Assembly: GCA_949383255.1 (NCBI GenBank)
Contig: CASJPF010000014.1
Span: 1 to 64,000 of the forward strand
DNA from: Lachnospiraceae bacterium
Lineage (GTDB): Bacteria; Bacillota; Clostridia; Lachnospirales; Lachnospiraceae
Direction: 5' to 3'
DNA length: 64,000 nt
The first letter of the stretch is position 1. Each line of letters begins with the position of its first letter. Shown piece after piece: positions 45,354 through 54,542 of the stretch. The notes under the pieces were generated by a model, which saw only the letters and a program-made list of their open reading frames with translations, did not search any database and was not told the DNA's origin. Made by a program: the position numbers and the translations under genes.

Positions 45354-46661
45354 ATGAAGTGTTGTAGAAAAAAGTGTATAATAAATACATTGGGCATTTT
45401 GTTAACTGGAGTCACGCTGACAGGGTGTGGAAAGGCGGTTGAACAGAAAAATGATAGCCTCCATATCTATGCAAGTGGGAGTGATGTCATTATGGATTAT
45501 GCAGTGAAAGAGTTTCAAAGACGTTATCCAGATATTGATGTGGAGTATGCAGGACGCAAAATTATAGAAGACGCAGAGGAATTTTATGGATATAATCAAC
45601 AGCTTTCGGCGCAGTTGATGAGTGGGTCAGGAGCGGATGTATTCTTTATACAAGACTACTGGGATATAGACAAGCTAATACAGGCGGGGGCATTTGCGGA
45701 CCTAAGTGAAATTTATGACAACAGTGTGGTCTTTCAGGATGCCGATTTTTGAGAAGATATTATGAATGCAGGTATTTTTGATGGGAAACGATATTTTTTG
45801 CCAATGGAGTACAGACTTCCAATGATGATTTCTATACGCGAAGTATTAGATGAGGCAGGGTTTCATATTGAAAGTTGTACAGATTTTAACCGCTTTATGG
45901 AGGAGTCCAGCCGTTATCTAAACAGCGTCAATTATGATAGGCGCCTGTTCCGGATGGATGTGAGTGCGAGAAATTGTATCTTTTGGGCAGGGTATCCTAT
46001 TGTGGACAAGGGTGAAGTAGTCTGGGACATTGAGGAAACTAGAGAGTATTTTACATGGTTTAAAGATATCTATGCGCGCGGAACAGGAGAATATATGTTT
46101 GGAGATTTGTTTGGAGCGGCTGCAGTGCGTGATGGTGAGTGTCTTTTTGAGAGTTCTGGTTTTCTAAATACTGATTTAAATGCGATTCGAGCACTCTATA
46201 CTATTGGAACGCCAATCAGTGTTCCAATATATAATAAGGACGGCGGTGTTACTGCGTTGATTGAAAGAGCAGTGGCAGTGCACGCAAACAGTGAGAATAT
46301 GGACAATGTGAGAAAGTTTCTGGAAATCTTATTTGAAAAACAGATTATGGAACAGCCAGGGGCGTTGCGAGAAAATATCAGCGTGCGAAAAAGTGTGATG
46401 GAAAAGGAGTACGAATCCTATCTGATAGAATGCCCTTTTAAAGTTGCTATAAATGGATTTCCATTTGAAGTTCCGCCTTTGAAAAGAGAGGATTTTGACG
46501 CCTATCTTGCATGTGCGGACAAGGTGGATAAAATTGTTTACTGGTCCGCATGGAGACAGGATTTTTGGGCGGAGATAAATCCTTATCTGAAAGGAGAGGT
46601 TTCTTATGAGGAGGCAGCCAAGAACGCAAGAGACAAGCTGGAGTTTTATTTATCGGAATAA
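45354..46661 (+). pseudogene. Solute-binding lipoprotein gene with one in-frame TGA
   Basis: The frame from ATG 45354 (CTGGAGGG upstream) has a lipoprotein signal (TLGILLTGVTLTGCG) and a sugar-binding fold, then a TGA at 45750-45752 after DADF. The same frame resumes immediately as EDIMNAGIFDGKRYFLPMEY and runs to the stop at 46661, giving about 435 residues in total, a normal length. A TGG (Trp) to TGA change is the simplest explanation because DFWEDI fits the family. The downstream part has its own ATG (45762) but no ribosome site. It heads an operon in which the next two genes are also broken. Confidence 0.85.
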
Positions 46662-46679
46662 CGAATAGGAGTTTGCCTT

Positions 46680-47530
46680 ATGAAAAGAAAACGGACTGTG
46701 CAGGGGGTTTTGTTTGTTTTGCCGTTTCTGGCAGGATTTACATTATTTTTTTAGTTCCATTTTTGTGGAGTGTTGTCTATTCGCTGACGGGTGGCGTTGG
46801 TGGACTTGAGTTTGTTGGGTTAAAGCATTATCAGTCTCTTTTGCAGAGTAGGGCGTTTTTGCTGGCGGCAAAAAATACACTGCGGTTTCTGGCAGTTAGC
46901 GTACCGCTTGCAATGTTTTTGGGATTGGGGATTTCACTGGTGTTGTACGAAACATTTCAGGGGCGCTCTTTTTTGCGCGCTGTTTTTTTGTTTCCGCTGA
47001 CCGTTCCAATTGCTGCATTGATTGCTGCATTGCGTTTCTGCTTTGCACAAGATGGTATGCTAAATCGATTGTGTGCATTGATTGGCGTGGAGGGAAAGGA
47101 TTGGCTTGGCAGCGGAACGGCGTTTGGCGTACTGGTTTTGGTCTTTTTGTGGAAAAATTGTGGATACAATATGCTGCTGTTTTTGATGGGGTTATATGGA
47201 ATTTCAGATGAGTTTATCGGGGCTGCACGGCTCGAAGGAGCACATGCTGGGCAGGTGTTCTGGTATATTCGGGTGCCATTGTTGAGACCAACCTTCTTTT
47301 TTACAGCGGTTGTCTCGATTATGAATGCGTTTAAAATTTTTTGCGAAGCATATCTGATTGGCGGAGAAAGTCCACATGCGAGTATTTATATGTTGCAGCA
47401 TTTTATGAACAATAATTTCCAGAATCTAAACTATCAACGTCTTTCCTCAGCGGCGTTTTTTATTTTCTTGTTTGCCTGCTTGCTGGTTGGAGGATTATAT
47501 TGGCTGAAAAACAAAAGGGGGATTGTGTAA
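46680..47530 (+). pseudogene. ABC sugar permease gene with a frameshift in a T-run
   Basis: ATG 46680 with AGGAG upstream begins KRKRTVQGVLFVLPFLAGFT, a typical first helix, then meets TAG at 46752 after seven Ts (46746-46752). Adding one T restores FFLVPFLWSVVYSLTGGVGG and an intact six-helix permease ending at 47530, with an EAA loop EFIGAARLEGAHAGQVFWYIRVP. So one base was lost from a run of eight Ts, or the gene relies on slippage at that run. The longer frame that starts at 46673 gives a non-homologous N-terminus and is not the original protein. Confidence 0.85.
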
Positions 47531-47532
47531 TT

Positions 47533-48351
47533 ATGAGGGGGGCTGCTGTTAGAAAAAAACGGGTAAATTTCCTAATATTGTCTGGGTATATCTTTGTAAT
47601 TTTGCTGGCAGTAGTTGTACTGTTTCCGGTAGTCTATATGTTTGTTAACGCGTTTGCAAAAAATATTCCAGTGGAAACTACAAAAGGTTTTTTGCCTTCT
47701 GCGTGGGGACTTTCTGGGTTTTATGAGGTGTTTGTCCGCCGCCCAGATTATCTTATAAAATTTTGGAACTCACTTTTACTTTCCTGTGCGATTGTTGTGG
47801 GTTAGTGTGTGTTTTCTGCGCTGGCTGGTTACGGTTTTTCAAAATTTGTGTTTCCTATGCGAGAGACGATTTATTTTGTTGTTATTGTGCTGATGTTGAT
47901 GCCCTATCAGGTCACGCTGGTGTCAAATTTTTTGATAACAGAAGCACTACACCTAAACAATACCTACTGGGCAATTTTGCTGCCTGGGATTTTTTCGCCG
48001 TTTGGTGTCTTTCTGTTACGACAAGGATTTGATGCTATGCCAGAAGAAATCAGGGAGGCTGCTATGTTGGAAGGGTGTTCTCAGCTTCGTCTTTTAATAC
48101 AGATTGGAGTGCCAGTATGTAAGGGACCACTAACTGCATTGATTTTATTGAGTTTTGTGGATGCGTGGAATATGGTGGAACAGCCGCTTGTTTTTTTACA
48201 GGAAGCTTTTCGCTATCCAATTTCAGTCTTTCTGGCACAGATGGATGAGTCCAGAATTGATATTTTATGTACTTGTGGAATTTTGGTGCTGCTGCCGGTA
48301 TTATTGTTATTTTTATTCAGCGAGGAGGATTTGACAAAAGATTTGGCTTGA
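47533..48351 (+). pseudogene. ABC sugar permease gene with one in-frame TAG
   Basis: Starts ATG 47533, 2 bp after the previous stop. KKRVNFLILSGYIFVILLAVVVLFPVVYM is a normal MsmG-type first helix. The frame meets TAG at 47803-47805 after SCAIVVG and continues without a break as CVFSALAGYGFSKFVFP to 48351. The family usually has VGQ here, so CAG to TAG is likely. The EAA loop IREAAMLEGCSQLRLLIQIGVP is intact downstream. Total length about 272 residues would be normal. Confidence 0.85.
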
Positions 48352-48359
48352 GGTGCGTT

Positions 48360-48797
48360 ATGAGTGTGAGAAAAAAAAGCGTTTTGTACTGTGCTGTTGG
48401 TATTTTTATTCTATTGTGTGTGTTTACAGTTGTCTCGTATCAAACAAATATTCAATTTATGCCCCGAGTGGAGACATTTTCGTATACACCGCCTATTTTT
48501 CAGGCAGATGAGCGATTAAAATGGTATCTGCCGGAGGAATCCTTTTTTGTCAATGAACTGGGACATACAGTAGTGTATCGTGTAAAGGAGCGCGTCGGGC
48601 GTTTTGGCAAAGAATATTTTGTGCAAGAGATACAGCTTGATATTTATTCTGAAAATGGAAAAACAGAAGTTCGAGAAGATGGAGATATCCGTGTAATTGC
48701 GCCTGATTTGGAAGCGTGGGATAATCTGGTTTATAAGAGCAATCGTATATTTGCAGATGGGGATACTGTGGTGTGGGTAAATCCAAAGTTAGATTAG
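48360..48797 (+). CDS. Membrane-anchored protein resembling an adaptor C-terminal domain
   Basis: 145 residues: N-terminal membrane anchor (VLYCAVGIFILLCVFTVVSY, about 8-27), then a small beta-rich outside domain. The segment HTVVYRVKERVGRFGKEYFV (about 70-89) and the ending FADGDTVVWVNP look like the last domain of HlyD/RND-type periplasmic adaptor proteins. It starts 8 bp after the second broken permease gene and is the last, and only undamaged, gene of that operon. A family-1 repeat remnant begins at the stop codon, so the true C-terminus may have been replaced. Function unknown. Confidence 0.6.
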   Translation: MSVRKKSVLYCAVGIFILLCVFTVVSYQTNIQFMPRVETFSYTPPIFQADERLKWYLPEESFFVNELGHTVVYRVKERVGRFGKEYFVQEIQLDIYSENGKTEVREDGDIRVIAPDLEAWDNLVYKSNRIFADGDTVVWVNPKLD

Positions 48798-48854
48798 GAA
48801 CTGCTCAGAAATAATATGTACAGCTTGCGCAGAATATTTCTGAACGGTTCCTTA
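48794..48854 (+). repeat. Family-1 repeat, 61-bp deletion form (copy E)
   Basis: TTAGGAACTGCTCAGAAATA and TATTTCTGAACGGTTCCTTA arms are kept, with CTTGCGCAGAATATTTCTG as in copy A, but about 100 bp of the centre are missing. The first bases form the stop codon of the upstream gene. Confidence 0.7.
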
Positions 48855-48872
48855 GTAATTTCGCATATGTTA

Positions 48873-48909
48873 AAAATCCAGGCGGTGTTGCGTTACCGTC
48901 TGGATTTTT
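48873..48909 (+). terminator. Terminator of the decayed ABC operon
   Basis: AAAATCCAGGCGGT pairs with ACCGTCTGGATTTTT; both arms end in A/T runs, so it can act in both directions. Confidence 0.85.
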
Positions 48910-48996
48910 ATGCACACGGACGCGGAAAGGAAATATGCAGCTAAAGCTGCCTGCGTCCGGCGCGCAAGTAGGAGAAATAATTTTCTCCTACTCGAT
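48908..48996 (+). repeat. Family-3 two-hairpin element, copy C
   Basis: TATGCACAC, hairpin 1 GGACGC (48918) with GCGTCC (48953), GGAAAGGAAATA and inner GCAGC-TAAA-GCTGC, then GGCGCGCAAGTAGGAGAAA/TTTCTCCTACTCG. Lies after the terminator and before the 3' end of the TPR gene. Confidence 0.8.
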
Positions 48997-49027
48997 TGCA
49001 CATGGGTACCCAGAGGAAGTATATAGA

Positions 49028-51562
49028 TTATTGTTTGGATTTTATAATTTCTTGAATCGCTGCAATCCAGCTTGCAAAGGCAGGGGAAGATATCACCTGT
49101 CTGTAGCGAAGTTCTTGCTCATAAGGTGTGTACTGCTCGTCTTTTTGGTAGACTGTTGTAAACACTTCGGCATAGGAAGGAAGATGACTGCACATAAGTG
49201 TCTGCAAGGAATTAAAGTTTATATCGGCCTCGGAAAGCGCTTGGAAAAAATCTGCAATTGCACTGTAAAATGGGATATAGAGAGGATTCCATCTGAGGGG
49301 ATCGTCGTCATCTTCATCATCCTCTGTATTGCAAACGCTAAAATCGTCAAGTTCGTCGTTCTCATCATCGTCAAAATCAAATTTGCTGAATTCGTTATCA
49401 TCGCCCTCGTCAAAATCAAATTCGTCGAGTTCATCGTCATCCTTATCAAAATTGTCAAGTTCGTCTTTGTCATCTGAAAGATTTTCAGAGACATATGTCC
49501 AATAGGATTCACTGAAATCTGCCAATTGTTGCTCGCTGACTTCATTCTTAAAGTAGCCTTGTAATAGGTAAAGTGCATCTAAGATAATTCTGGGCACTTT
49601 CACACCTGTCCATTTTTCCCAATCTGTGCAGAATCGGAAGTAAATGTTCCATAAAATAATCCACTTATCCTGTAGTGCTGTTTTATCTAGGCGTCTGCGG
49701 ATAATTTGTGCAAAACGATTTACAAAATAGTTTTGTTCTTCACGAGTCAGCAATGGGTAGTCAATCTCTTCAAAAGGCAAAAAGAGTTGCTTATAGCCAA
49801 GTTCTAGCAGGTGACGCCGCACTTGCTGTTCCCATTCTTCACACTCTGCCGTCTCTGATTCAAATAGTGAGGCGCTACGTTCTCGCACTTTATTAAACGC
49901 TGCTACTGTGTGATAAGTATCCCATGCAAACAGATAGTAATGGACTGCTCTTTCCATAAAAGAAATCTTTTCGTAAGTTTGTGCTAGTGCTCTCATATAG
50001 TGAGCACGCTCAATGCCAGAATAATTACTCCGGGAATCATAGATTTCTAATGCCTCCTGAAAATTGGCAAATGCCTGCTCATACTCCTCTGCAATGAGAT
50101 GCATTCGGCCTGTGTGATAGAGGCATTCCTCATAGTTTGACAGAATGTTTTCTGCGTCGTCTGCATCCTCCTCCTGTGTTCGCAAAAGATACCCGCGATA
50201 ATTTTGCAGTGCATGCATATAACAACTTCTTGCTTCAGGATACTTTTTAGCACGCTCGTACAATTCTCCGAACATGTTATAGTAATCGGCTGCGACATCG
50301 CTGTCGTCCCCATACATCTCTACAAGAATATCAACTTTTTTCTGCCAATGTGCAATGGCCTGCTCAAAATTTCCAAGGTCCTCATAGGCTTCTGAAATAA
50401 GTCCGTGCATACTTTCCACAGTGTCTAAATCTTCCGCTTGTTTTGCTTCCTCTAATTGTTCAAGCAAAATATTAATTTTTTCTTCGTCGCCGGAAGATGC
50501 ATCAAATAGGGCAATATCCCCACGAATTTCATTTGCTTGTGGACTATCGCTGCCAAAGACTGTCTCTGAAAGTGACAGTGCTTTCTGATAACATGTAAGT
50601 ACATCTTCGCATGAAATATCATTTTCTGGGCAGCATAATTCAGATTTTATATGACCCATTTTTCGCAAAAGAATACGCAATATCTCAAAATATGCAACAG
50701 GGATACTCTTTATAAAACTGTCTGTCCAAGTCTCAGGATTTTGCAGGGAAACGTCCGAGGTATTAGTGGACCATTTCGAGAGTGTCTGGTCAGAAATGGT
50801 CTGTGCGTATTCTAGCATATCCAATGCACGAACAGGATCAGAGGAAATTTGAAATGTGGAGACCATTTCGTTTATACAGTTCAGCAGGCTTGTATTTTCC
50901 TGTGGAGATACCAATGGATCACAAGCATCACAGCGTTTTAGTAATAGGAGAATCGCTCGATATTGATAGAACAACGCTTGGTCTATATTTCCGTCAGCAC
51001 GTAATAAATTCTGTGCCCGATTGCGCAGATATTGAATTTCTCCTATAGATGGGGTATATCCCATGCGTTCCTTTAAATCTCTCTCAAGCCATTTGGACAT
51101 CTCATTTTGATAATGTTCCTCTAAAGTTGCGCGTATCTGTCGATAATGTTCTGATTCTCCCGCTGCATATTTTTGTAGAAAAGCGTCTTTAAAATAGTAG
51201 GAACAGCATCCGGAAAGATAATAGATGTTCTCCAGATAATCATTATAGATATGTTCTCCATAACAAAATATATTATAGGAAAACAATGATTGCTTTAGTT
51301 GGGAGAGGAAGTTCAAAAATAAAAGACAGTCTCTTGGTGGTGCGGTGTTGATGACCTTGCGGCATACTTTTAAAAATATTGTGAGGATTAGTGAAGGTTC
51401 TGCCGTATCTGTCAGAAGCAACGTCTTCCAACGCTTGAGACATATGTCTAGTGCATCGCCCGACAAAGATTCCAGATCTTGGCTGATGGAGGCCAGTTCA
51501 TCGGGGAGATCGTTTGGGAGGGTAAGGTTGTCTGTGTTAGAATAGTACTCTTTGTGGCTCAT
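49028..51562 (-). CDS. Large TPR protein with an acidic low-complexity stretch
   Basis: 844 residues, soluble, no signal peptide. Tetratricopeptide-type helix pairs are clear from about 370 to 560, for example EAYEDLGNFEQAIAHWQKKV, YYNMFGELYERAKKYPEARS and ALAQTYEKISFMERAVHYYL. A stretch near 705-770 is strongly acidic (runs of Asp and Glu with Phe, such as ELDEFDFDEGDDNEF), interrupting an otherwise helical C-terminal domain. ATG 51562 follows AAAGGAG. No partner is obvious; the bacteriocin/agr island starts right behind its 5' end in the opposite direction. Function unknown; TPRs suggest protein-protein contacts. Confidence 0.8.
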   Translation of the reverse strand: MSHKEYYSNTDNLTLPNDLPDELASISQDLESLSGDALDICLKRWKTLLLTDTAEPSLILTIFLKVCRKVINTAPPRDCLLFLNFLSQLKQSLFSYNIFCYGEHIYNDYLENIYYLSGCCSYYFKDAFLQKYAAGESEHYRQIRATLEEHYQNEMSKWLERDLKERMGYTPSIGEIQYLRNRAQNLLRADGNIDQALFYQYRAILLLLKRCDACDPLVSPQENTSLLNCINEMVSTFQISSDPVRALDMLEYAQTISDQTLSKWSTNTSDVSLQNPETWTDSFIKSIPVAYFEILRILLRKMGHIKSELCCPENDISCEDVLTCYQKALSLSETVFGSDSPQANEIRGDIALFDASSGDEEKINILLEQLEEAKQAEDLDTVESMHGLISEAYEDLGNFEQAIAHWQKKVDILVEMYGDDSDVAADYYNMFGELYERAKKYPEARSCYMHALQNYRGYLLRTQEEDADDAENILSNYEECLYHTGRMHLIAEEYEQAFANFQEALEIYDSRSNYSGIERAHYMRALAQTYEKISFMERAVHYYLFAWDTYHTVAAFNKVRERSASLFESETAECEEWEQQVRRHLLELGYKQLFLPFEEIDYPLLTREEQNYFVNRFAQIIRRRLDKTALQDKWIILWNIYFRFCTDWEKWTGVKVPRIILDALYLLQGYFKNEVSEQQLADFSESYWTYVSENLSDDKDELDNFDKDDDELDEFDFDEGDDNEFSKFDFDDDENDELDDFSVCNTEDDEDDDDPLRWNPLYIPFYSAIADFFQALSEADINFNSLQTLMCSHLPSYAEVFTTVYQKDEQYTPYEQELRYRQVISSPAFASWIAAIQEIIKSKQ

Positions 51563-51716
51563 TTTTTACTCCTTTGTGTGCGAAACAGTTTGTAAACGGT
51601 ATTATTACTTTTTATAATACAATATTTGACAGGGATTATCAATCTGGTTTTGTGTATTTGAACAAATAGTTTAGTATTCGATCTCCTGTGACAAGTCTTT
51701 TTTCTGAAGAAAGTTT

Positions 51717-51781
51717 TTGGTGGTCAGATTTTTGACTGTTGGTGGACAATAGAAACAAAAAAATTTTTAAAATGCTATACT
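51717..51781 (+). promoter_or_regulatory. Bacteriocin promoter with AgrA-type (LytTR) direct repeats
   Basis: TTGGTGGTCAGA (51717-51728) and TTGGTGGACAAT (51739-51750) are direct repeats with a 22-bp period, typical spacing for LytTR regulators such as AgrA. A poor -35 abuts the second repeat and TATACT (51776-51781) is the -10. The agrBD promoter at 58232-58294 has the same repeat sequence core (GTGGACAA), the same period and nearly the same distance to its -10 (25 against 26 bp). The 51563-51716 part of the gap shows no other feature. Confidence 0.7.
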
Positions 51782-51896
51782 CATAACATCAACAAAACTT
51801 ACCGAACAGACTTAATGACAAAGCAAGTACGTTGATGTGTTTTCTATAATATTTTGCATATATAAAATATGCACTGAAAAAATGGAGGTAGTATTT

Positions 51897-52316
51897 ATGT
51901 TCAGAAAAAAATTAGCGGCATTGGCAGTAGCAGCAACCATGATAGCAGCATCTGGGGTTCCAGTATATGCAGCAGAGGCGGATGCACCAATTGGAGGCGG
52001 TGAAGAGGTTGTTTTTGAGAATCAGGGTCTGATCGAATCCTTTGTGGACGCAGGAGCGGTTACATATGGAATTACAAGTGGAGAAGTTGATTCGGGAGAC
52101 AAACTGGGATATTGGATTCGCGGTGACAAGAAGATTGAAGGAGTAAAGAGTGTTTATTCCTCTTACAAAAATTATAAATATCAGGGGGCAGCGAGTGTAA
52201 CAAGTGGAACTGGTGTATATGTCGACGGAGGATATAAGCCTGCAGATACGATGAGTACAGCATACACCGAATGGACATTTTGGGGCACGAACAAAGCAAA
52301 TTATCGTTTCAAGTAG
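51897..52316 (+). CDS. Lactococcin 972-family bacteriocin precursor
   Basis: 139 residues with a clear Sec signal (FRKKLAALAVAATMIAASGVPVYAAEA, cut about residue 27). The mature C-terminal part, GYWIRGDKKIEGVKSVYSSY (about 79-98) and AYTEWTFWGTNKANYRFK at the end, fits the lactococcin 972 pattern of W-x-x-G, Ser/Tyr-rich centre and aromatic C-terminus. Family members block septum formation via lipid II. A 40-residue acidic segment lies between signal and core. GGAGGTAG precedes ATG 51897. A multi-span protein and an ABC ATPase follow, the usual immunity/export genes. AgrA-type repeats lie in its promoter. Confidence 0.82.
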   Translation: MFRKKLAALAVAATMIAASGVPVYAAEADAPIGGGEEVVFENQGLIESFVDAGAVTYGITSGEVDSGDKLGYWIRGDKKIEGVKSVYSSYKNYKYQGAASVTSGTGVYVDGGYKPADTMSTAYTEWTFWGTNKANYRFK

Positions 52317-52334
52317 TAGTTGTTCAATAGAATA

Positions 52335-52371
52335 CACAAAAAGATTGTCATGAAATGGCAATCTTTTTGTG
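52335..52371 (+). terminator. Hairpin after the bacteriocin gene
   Basis: CACAAAAAGATTG pairs perfectly with CAATCTTTTTGTG (inner CAT/ATG). It would partly stop transcription so that bacteriocin RNA exceeds that of the membrane and ATPase genes. Confidence 0.8.
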
Positions 52372-52397
52372 GGAAAGAGAGAAGGCATAAGGTATAG

Positions 52398-54542
52398 ATG
52401 AAAAAAATAATAGCGATTGTTTTAGTAGTGCAAAGTTTTTTGCTTACAATTGTTGGTTTGCAGGTTTTTAAAAACATAAACTATATAAAACTTCTTTATC
52501 GAAACAATAAAGCTGTCTTAGTTAGGGCTGATAATGGAGAAAATAATCGTGATGCAGCGGATGAATTAATCTCTTTTATGAAGGATCAGAAAATAAATCA
52601 GGATGTAACAATTTCTAAATATGTATATATTGATGATGATAACTTGGTAATTTATACGAATGATCTTTTGCTTGATGGAAAAATAAAACTTACTTTAGAG
52701 AATAATATTTCAACTGATATGTTCATTGCCAATTATGACAGTGGCAGTGAAGCTCAAATAGGAAAATTTTATATGTTTGTTCCAAAACTTAAAATAACAA
52801 TCTATCCGCTAGAACAGGCACAGAAGGTCGGTGTGGACGGAATATATTATATTACAGAAAGTGACGCAGGAAAAATCATTGCAGATATTAATAATGGATT
52901 TGGATATGCAGAAGTGTACAATGAATTTTCTGCTAATATAGAAACTTATTTAGAAGGCAGTATACAATTAATTGTTTGTATAGGAATGACAACTCTTATT
53001 TTAATGGTAGTTATAATGCATTATACTATAAAATCTGGAAAAAAAATAGGGATTTTAAAAATGCATGGTTTCGGAACATTGGAAATAATTAAAAATATAC
53101 TTATGGAATTATACCAGATGCTAATCTTAGTTTTGTTAGTTGGAATGATAATTTCGGGTGCTTATGGTAGTTATAATTATGGATGGGATTGTATTGCCAC
53201 AGTATTTAAAGGATATCTGTTGTCCTTTTTATTGACTATTTTTATAAATTGGATTGCTATATTATGTGTTCTCTTTTTACAAATTAAGTTGGGGAATATT
53301 GTTCCTCTAATTAAGGGAAAAAGACCTTTTGGAGTACTATTTGGAACCTATATTTTTTTAAAATGTGTGTTTTTTATTACTTTAATCATTGGCGGTATCA
53401 ATTTGATTTATCAGGTGCAATACTTACAAGTTCAGTATAATAACTTGGATATATGGAAAAAGGCGAAGGCAGTTTATTCTATTAATTTGAATTATGTCGG
53501 TGAGTCACGGGATTCGGAGATCAAATTAAAACAATTCTATGATCTGATAAATCAAGATGGAGGGTTTCTGATTGATGCACAAAATTATGTGTTGGTGGAT
53601 GGAGAAAATCATTTGTACGATTATAATGCTCCAGGAGAGGAAAGCTACTATGACCCATATGGAAGAACCATTACCATTAATGAAAACTATTTGAAAGTAA
53701 ATTCGATTACGTGCAATGGAAGTACTGAGTCGATTTTGTCTCAAATTGATGATAGGGATAATGTATGTAATATTTTAGTTCCATTTAACCTGAAAAAGTA
53801 TGAACCTAAAATACAAGAACGTTTTTTGGATGATTTTTATTTTAAGAAGATAGAAGTAGAAAATATCTATAATAAAGAAGAAGGTATATTGAATAATATG
53901 CCGAAAAGCGAACTAGCATTAAATATTATATATATAGATGATAATCAAGAGTATTTCACATACTCAAATATCGAGGATGATAATGGCTGTAAAATTATCA
54001 ACCCTATTGTAATTTTGGATACAGGCAATGTTGATTACAGTTATTACTTGTCATATTTATCCAGATGTGTTTATTTTCAGTATGAGGGAATGGATGTGTT
54101 TGATTATTTGGCGCCACTAATTAAGAAGGCAGATGTTTTGTCAGAAATTCAGAGCGTTACAGCCTTATATGACAACCATGGAAAACAGATTTATAATTTG
54201 GAAGTGAGCATAAATTGTGCAGTTATAGCGATTGTGGTAATAATGGGGTTATTTGCTATTATTGGATTTGTAATAATATCTGCATATTATCAGGAAAAGA
54301 AATATCAGATTTATATCAAAAAGGTTTTTGGATTCAGTTTGTTGCAAAGGATCAATAAGTTTTTAGCATTGATGTTTCTGCTTGATATAATCATATTAGG
54401 TGCTGTAAAATTGTATGAAGATAACACTCTTGTTTTGGCTTTTGGCGGTGTTATAGTATTAACAGATTTAATTGCGATATTAATAGAGGGAAAACGGTTA
54501 GATGAGAAAAATTTTAATATTATCATAAAGGGGGAGCATTGA
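52398..54542 (+). CDS. Bacteriocin-associated integral membrane protein (DUF1430/FtsX-like)
   Basis: 714 residues with a first TM at about 5-23, a block of helices about 190-340 and a last block about 600-700, an FtsX/MacB-type arrangement with large outside loops. The ending contains the family-like KKVFGFSLLQRINKFLALMF. Such proteins follow lactococcin 972 genes and pair with the ATPase gene next door; they are thought to give export or immunity. The gene is very AT-rich compared with the chromosome before 51 kb. Its TGA overlaps the ATPase ATG by one base. Confidence 0.82.
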   Translation: MKKIIAIVLVVQSFLLTIVGLQVFKNINYIKLLYRNNKAVLVRADNGENNRDAADELISFMKDQKINQDVTISKYVYIDDDNLVIYTNDLLLDGKIKLTLENNISTDMFIANYDSGSEAQIGKFYMFVPKLKITIYPLEQAQKVGVDGIYYITESDAGKIIADINNGFGYAEVYNEFSANIETYLEGSIQLIVCIGMTTLILMVVIMHYTIKSGKKIGILKMHGFGTLEIIKNILMELYQMLILVLLVGMIISGAYGSYNYGWDCIATVFKGYLLSFLLTIFINWIAILCVLFLQIKLGNIVPLIKGKRPFGVLFGTYIFLKCVFFITLIIGGINLIYQVQYLQVQYNNLDIWKKAKAVYSINLNYVGESRDSEIKLKQFYDLINQDGGFLIDAQNYVLVDGENHLYDYNAPGEESYYDPYGRTITINENYLKVNSITCNGSTESILSQIDDRDNVCNILVPFNLKKYEPKIQERFLDDFYFKKIEVENIYNKEEGILNNMPKSELALNIIYIDDNQEYFTYSNIEDDNGCKIINPIVILDTGNVDYSYYLSYLSRCVYFQYEGMDVFDYLAPLIKKADVLSEIQSVTALYDNHGKQIYNLEVSINCAVIAIVVIMGLFAIIGFVIISAYYQEKKYQIYIKKVFGFSLLQRINKFLALMFLLDIIILGAVKLYEDNTLVLAFGGVIVLTDLIAILIEGKRLDEKNFNIIIKGEH

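Noticed and set aside
46673-46745. Alternative N-terminus for the first broken permease
   Set aside because: The frame is open but gives a non-membrane start unlike the family; the ATG at 46680 with AGGAG encodes the proper first helix up to the T-run.
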